Assembly (NCBI GenBank): GCA_963920665.1
Contig: OY987273.1
Span: 6,450,501 to 6,514,500, forward strand
Direction: 5' to 3'
Source of the DNA: Straminergon stramineum
Taxonomy: Eukaryota > Streptophyta > Bryopsida > Hypnales > Calliergonaceae
Length of the DNA: 64,000 nucleotides
This document shows, one piece after another, positions 59,301 to 64,000 of this stretch. Positions within the stretch are counted from its first letter, which is position 1, and each line of letters opens with the position of its first letter. The translations under genes and the position numbers were made by a program. The notes beneath the pieces are model-generated. The model searched no databases. It was not told the origin of the DNA and saw only the letters and a program-made list of their open reading frames with translations.

Positions 59301-60542
59301 TGATCAGTAACGATTTGCATAGTACAACTCCCTGTGAGCACGAGCAATGGCAAGATGTTTGTCCAATCTCCGCAACCACTTCAAGGCAGTATGAGACCCC
59401 GAAAAAGCACCCTTTCTGAGCTCCTGCAATTGGTCACAAACAGAGCACCGAGCAAAATTATCTCATGGCTTCTTCACATCATACTCTGGAAACCTAATAG
59501 ATCTAATCTTGCTCAAGTTTGAAGTTGAGACCTCCTTCAATCTGAAGGCATCATTGGCTTCATTGATTTTTTCAATTTGATCCTTCCATTGAAAGGTAGG
59601 CAGAAGAATCATGGAGACGACCTTCTCCCTAGACTTCAATGTATGAGCACGATGTGGCATGTGATCCACCTCCTTCTCCAAGATGCACTTCAATGTTGCA
59701 GTTGCTTGTTGAGTGTGTTTCCTTGGCTTCACCAATCCAGAATTACCGTGAGGCCTTGCCTCTCGACCAACCTTCATGTAAGTTTGGTACCGATAAAAAG
59801 TGGCCTCCGGGACCCTAGAAATATGCATCCATGCTCGCATGCAAACATTAATCCCTTCCACCATCACCATACTTCGCCCACGTGAATCACAATGAATTTG
59901 TCTATGCACATCAGTCTTCATAAAGGCTCTGTGCTTGAACATTGAATTATGGTACATCTGTTCACGGAATGCCCGAATCTTCTCCCTCGGAAACAGTTGA
60001 ATGCAATTTTGGCTACAACAAATTTTGCTAGATATTGCGTTTATAGATTCTTCAGTGAGGAGATCCTTTGATTTAAGAGAACTCTCGCAAGGGGGATTTT
60101 GGATGGTACTTGAATATGGACGGGTAGATGTTGAAGAGGTCGGGTTCAACAAACTCTCTTGTAGACGATTGAAATTATCGCGGGACTCATGATTGTGAAG
60201 GCTTGCACCATGGCAATGCATTAGCTTAATAGGCCAAGCTATCAATGAGTACACTTGCTCTTGGGGGATGTCTACATCGGAATATGTCTTCGAAATGTGT
60301 ACTGCAACACAAGTGTCTCCAAGAAGACCATTGGCACCAAGGACAAGGTTTGAGTTGACACTATGGCAAGTACCTTCTCCAACAAGGAGATCTTCATTGT
60401 TGTACAAAGTGACGCACTTGGTGTTCCAGAATCGGCGTGGAAGTCCCTCACATTCTGGAATGCTTGCATTCATTCCCTCAAGAAGTGGAACTTCGTCGTC
60501 TAAAGAGCTTATATTGTCGATCGGGTTGGTAGTGGAATTCAT
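56370..60542 (-). pseudogene. Large DUF7869-like protein, copy 2, split by a solo LTR
   Basis: About 945 codons without the insertion; this is the better preserved copy. From MNSTTNPIDNISSLDDEVPL it runs intact to SIRFPEYDVKKP (59463). A TGA follows, then a TGA at 59308 where copy 1 has CGA. The next part (59270-58641) contains NVQMDNATGDNKNRYVFCFW and VGHTHDDIDALFGRWSMLL. A TAG precedes 58640-58065 (VPDFKDFIVGSFVDGDEI). The C-terminus continues past 58064 with two TGA, is cut at PNCNPE by the LTR-like insertion, and resumes at KPNCILIQYF. A splice acceptor (TGTGTAG) just before the start suggests an upstream noncoding or short exon. The family match is from memory of the DN...GHTHDDID motifs; enzymatic function is inferred. 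Confidence 0.7.
56652..57962. mobile_element. Probable solo LTR (1311 bp) in DUF7869-like gene, copy 2
   Basis: Starts TGTCACGACCC and ends GGGGCGCGACA, that is TG...CA with short inverted ends (TGTCACG and, inward, TGTCGCG). It is flanked by a perfect 5-bp duplication CTCAG (56647-56651 and 57963-57967). Copy 1 of the host gene has CTCAG once at the same point. It has no internal region or second LTR, and the open stretches inside are not protein-like. It is GC-richer than its surroundings and has a perfect 10-bp stem hairpin (GATCAGAGCG and CGCTCTGATC, 56768-56793). Starts like this are common in plant Gypsy LTRs. Confidence 0.8.
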
Positions 60543-60609
60543 ATTGTCTACACATCAAATGGAAATCATTAGACATATACAACACTATGAAGTCATATGT
60601 TCAATACAA

Positions 60610-61385
60610 ACAATTCAACTCGAGTTGAGCTGATTCACCTATCAAGATTGAACCCAAAGTATTTCAATGTTAACTCTTATTTATGCCAACTTAGATTTCA
60701 AACAATTATGTCAAATATCATTAATGCATTGCAATATAAAGCGCAATGCACGCAATTTCATCTCGCAACAATTTTACTCAATTTTTAGTCTCATTCTCAT
60801 AACTTAATCATTGCCATTTAATAGTAGTCATGAACATTATTATATGAACTAATTAGCTCGATACGATCTAATCTGCAATAAAATACTTTATATATGAATA
60901 TGAAACAACTTAATTAATAGTTTCTTTTTTGAGAAATCATATCTTCTGCATATCATTTCGATTCTAGACAAATTGTTGCAATGAAGATTTAGGATCATTC
61001 AAATCTAAATATATAATACTCAAATCCAAGATATTCCATGGAATCTGCAATATCAATAGTGCACTTCAGCTCGAATAGAGTTGAACTACAAAGTCAATGT
61101 CAAACTAGTAATATTGAATTACCAATAATATAGGATAACTCGAATAGAGTTGAATTGCAGAATCAGTGTCAGAATCAATAATATTTCATAGCAGAGAAGG
61201 TAGTTCAGATCGATTCGATCTGAAATGCACCATGGGTCTCTACTCTACGTACTAGAATTATGATCGTTATATAAATTACACAATTACACGTATATTGTCA
61301 TTTCAGCTCGAATCGATCTGAATGGAGTGAAATGAATAGCATTGATGTACATGACCATTCAGATAGATTCGGGATAAATTGTTCC
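60610..61385. repeat. Palindrome set upstream of DUF7869-like gene, copy 2
   Basis: About seven imperfect palindromes: TTCAGATCGATTCGATCTGA (61203), TTCAGCTCGAATCGATCTGA (61301), CAACTCGAGTTGAGCTGA (60615), and relatives near 60860, 61071, 61136 and 61363. Several are followed by A-TTGCA. They correspond in place to the set at 48955-50135, but the core sequence differs (GATCGATTCGATC against GGTCGACACGACC). Confidence 0.6.
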
Positions 61386-61390
61386 GTATT

Positions 61391-64000
61391 TTTCGAGTGC
61401 ATTGAATACTATTAAATGTTCAAGAAGGACGTCTATTAATAGACATCCAAAATTCCTAGACAACAAAAATAGATAGACATTCACATTGCTAGTATGAACT
61501 TATTGAATAACGAAATGAAACAAAAAATGCATTGCAATGTGCAAAATACAATGCACAAAAACATCATCTCCAAAGAAGATAACAACGCACCTACGAACTA
61601 CCATTATCTAAAAAAGAAAGCATAGCTATTGACAAGTCTTGAAACCAATTCAATGAAGAACACTACACGTCTGCAAACAAAGTGGAATGACTCACACGAA
61701 ATGGTGTGTGATACAACGCCTGATGATAGAATGCGACTGTGAACAACAAAACAATCCATGAGTCTGCAAAGTCTTCACAAAACTTGAGCGACAAAAGTTG
61801 AATACATAGAGAATGATAGAGAGGTGCACGCGGAAGCCAAATCAGATATAGGAGAAGGATGGAAAGAGAAATCTAGGAGTGGGCATGTTGAGGTACACCC
61901 AACTCCTGGTGTGAACAAATGGCGCCAAGTCATTTCACAGTTTTCAATGCAATGCTTTCCATTAACAATATCCCTGGAATTTCAATGTACTTTGCGCCTC
62001 CACACCATAAATACTACATGGAATGTGGGATCAGGGAATGACGCAACAGAAACTATGGAGCCATGAACTACGGATATATTCCCTTCATAATGGTTTTACA
62101 GTTCATACTTAGATTTATTTAGAATGAAGTCCACTTGTATTGTAATGATTTCCTCATCTTAAGGGAGCGGAAATTCTCTTTCTATTTTGAAGTAAAGATA
62201 GAATCCACATTTAAAACATTCCCACCAACCACCCAAAAATATAAATATTCGCGGAAGAAAAGTTTCTCCTGGCAGGAATTGGGGTTTGTAGAGCTTCAGG
62301 GTTAGGGTTTCCACGGTTTAGGGTTTTTAGGGTTTAGGGTTTAGGGATTCATAAGCATGAAATAATATTTGCACATCAAAAAAATTTGGGTTATTTCAAA
62401 ATTAGAAAAGTAGTTGGCTCCATGTAGTTTTTATCACAATTTCCAATGGGCATGCCAAAGATCATTCTTGTTCTTCAATGGGGTATGCCGAATTTGTTGT
62501 CATAGACACGAATTTAGTATGCAATTTTGTTAAGCCTAGTAGCAAGAGTAATTGGTTTGAAGGGGACTTATGTGGCACAAAAAATGAGAAATTGAATGAT
62601 GGCGTGTATGCAAAAATTTTCCATATCACTCATTGCATGGTAGCACATATGAAACTCATTGTCTGATGATAGTGAATTTTATCTTCAAGTGGCAATGACA
62701 ATGACCATAACATACATTTTAAAGGATGTGGCTTATTATTTCTACTTTTCTGGTCTTTCATTTTCATGAAATCAATCCAACGTTCTCAATGGTTATACAC
62801 ATGTCAAATAGACAAAGTTAGTCGTACTTGTACTTTCCAAGGCTTTAGATCCTTTTTAGAATGTTTAATTAACTAGTTTTAATAAATATAGAATTTCATT
62901 TTTAGGGTCATATTACCAAATATATTTTGAATAAAACAAATTCCACGTTTCCATAAATCTTTCTTGTTCATAAAATTTAATTCATTCATTTGCATATGGA
63001 TTAATAATAATTCAATAACATATGTAAATTGGAATATTCAAGTTATTGCAAATCATGAATTCTATCTCTTATTGACATTGTTCATTTTTTGAAATATTTC
63101 CACAAGTTCCATGTTTCTACTATTGTTGAAATGGAGAGATATGTAGATTTCCTTTGATAATTTACTTTCATACATTTGGTTATGATTAGTTGGTTCATCA
63201 TAAATTGATTTCTTTAAACTATAGAAAGTAGTTACTCTTCCAGTCAATGACAATGTTTAGTATACAAAAAGAGAACACATTCTCATGCATTATAATTATT
63301 TAAAATATTTGGAATTTAATTCTTCTTTTTTGCAAGATCTTTTGGCAATGTTGCACTTTAATGCCTTTCCAACTTTTGATCCTCCCAAGTGCAAAATAAA
63401 TTTTATTGATTTAATTCATTTTTTGACATTGTTATTTAATCATGAAATAACACAATTTAAATTTCGTCATGAGATATTTCATTTCAAACTTTTTTTTGAA
63501 ATTCTTACATCAAACTTACACCGAATTCCTAATATAAAATTAGAATGTGGAGAAATAATGCAATGAAGTATTTGTTGTAGTGTTCAAAACCCATGTTTTA
63601 GGATTCAAAAATATAGTAACTACATGTATGACCATAGAATCTAACAACTTATAAGTGTTTTGAAGAACTAGGATTCCCGATAAATTGAAGTTGTGTTACA
63701 TTATGAAAAAAAGGTACATGGCATTTCCAAGGTAAATTGATGAAAAAAATTCATCCTTTCCTATACAGTTTAATTGTACAACCTACTTCACGAAAGACCA
63801 AGAATGTGTAGCACATTCTAAAGAACATTGTATAGACCCAACCAAATTTTAGTGTTGCACATGTCGGAGGATGCTAAGTAAATGCGTTGAATGTCAATCC
63901 AATTTTTTTATTAATGAAGCACTCCACAAATATTTTATACAATAATACAAGGAAGAGAATGTTATATACCTAGACTAAACCTAAAAGAAATTAATTAATG
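61391..64000. other. No recognised gene; telomere-type tract at 62297-62347
   Basis: 61391-62100 may include the upstream exon of copy 2 (61824-62066 is open on the + strand, which is the wrong strand). The interrupted TTTAGGG tract at 62297-62347 has about six units. From 62350 to the window end the sequence is AT-rich, with short open stretches (62478-62666, 63285-63566) and no recognised product. Confidence 0.4.

Larger units (their letters stand above)
55853..61390 (-). mobile_element. DUF7869-type element, copy 2 (right boundary uncertain)
   Basis: Paralogous to 39896-50760 on the same strand. Homology starts at ACATCATATTCATTAAAATGGG (55856) and covers the 3-prime flank and the whole gene. 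It is interrupted by a 1.3-kb LTR-like insertion at 56652. Upstream of the gene lies a set of palindromes. As for copy 1, terminal inverted repeats were not found. Confidence 0.5.

Overview
This window is nuclear DNA of a land plant and consists almost entirely of nested, decaying transposable elements. I found no host gene that looks intact. The support for a plant is indirect: a Copia polyprotein of plant type, BED/DUF659 hAT transposase, elements with CACTATAAGAAA ends, short TTTAGGG telomere-type tracts and an AT-rich background. A fern, lycophyte, bryophyte or gymnosperm is plausible, but I cannot decide between them from the sequence.

Layout: (1) 0.2-7 kb holds a complete piggyBac-type element (757-6236, TTAA on both sides) with a transposase reading frame full of stop codons, flanked by two copies of a 340-bp foldback MITE. 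(2) 9-22 kb holds a CACTA-type MITE and then three minus-strand gene relics: an unrecognised one, a hAT transposase and a RING-like gene. Two CACTA-type elements interrupt the last two. (3) 24.1-32.9 kb is one 8.8-kb non-autonomous element with hAT-type ends. It is filled with a G-rich hierarchical satellite (about 20-24 bp, then 98 bp, then a 196-bp dimer), and that array is itself interrupted by a 3.5-kb LTR-like unit carrying a broken reading frame. (4) 34.4-36.9 kb holds another unrecognised gene split by a third CACTA element. (5) 38.2-40 kb is a protein-kinase-like relic. (6) 39.9-51 kb and 55.9-61.4 kb are two paralogous copies of an element encoding a large protein that resembles DUF7869-type, possibly transposase, proteins. 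Copy 1 is split by a 5.6-kb Copia retrotransposon with identical LTRs, and copy 2 is split by a 1.3-kb probable solo LTR. Each copy serves as the empty-site reference for the other. Upstream of each gene lies an array of imperfect palindromes.

The strongest general pattern is the mode of decay. Several long reading frames are broken by many stop codons, mostly TAG, with no apparent frameshift over 1-2 kb. This fits C-to-T loss at methylated CAG/CTG sites and ongoing silencing. Nesting gives relative ages: piggyBac, hAT and DUF7869-type genes are old, the CACTA insertions came later, and the Copia insertion is the youngest. Boundaries and repeats were found by eye, so coordinates of degenerate features are approximate.
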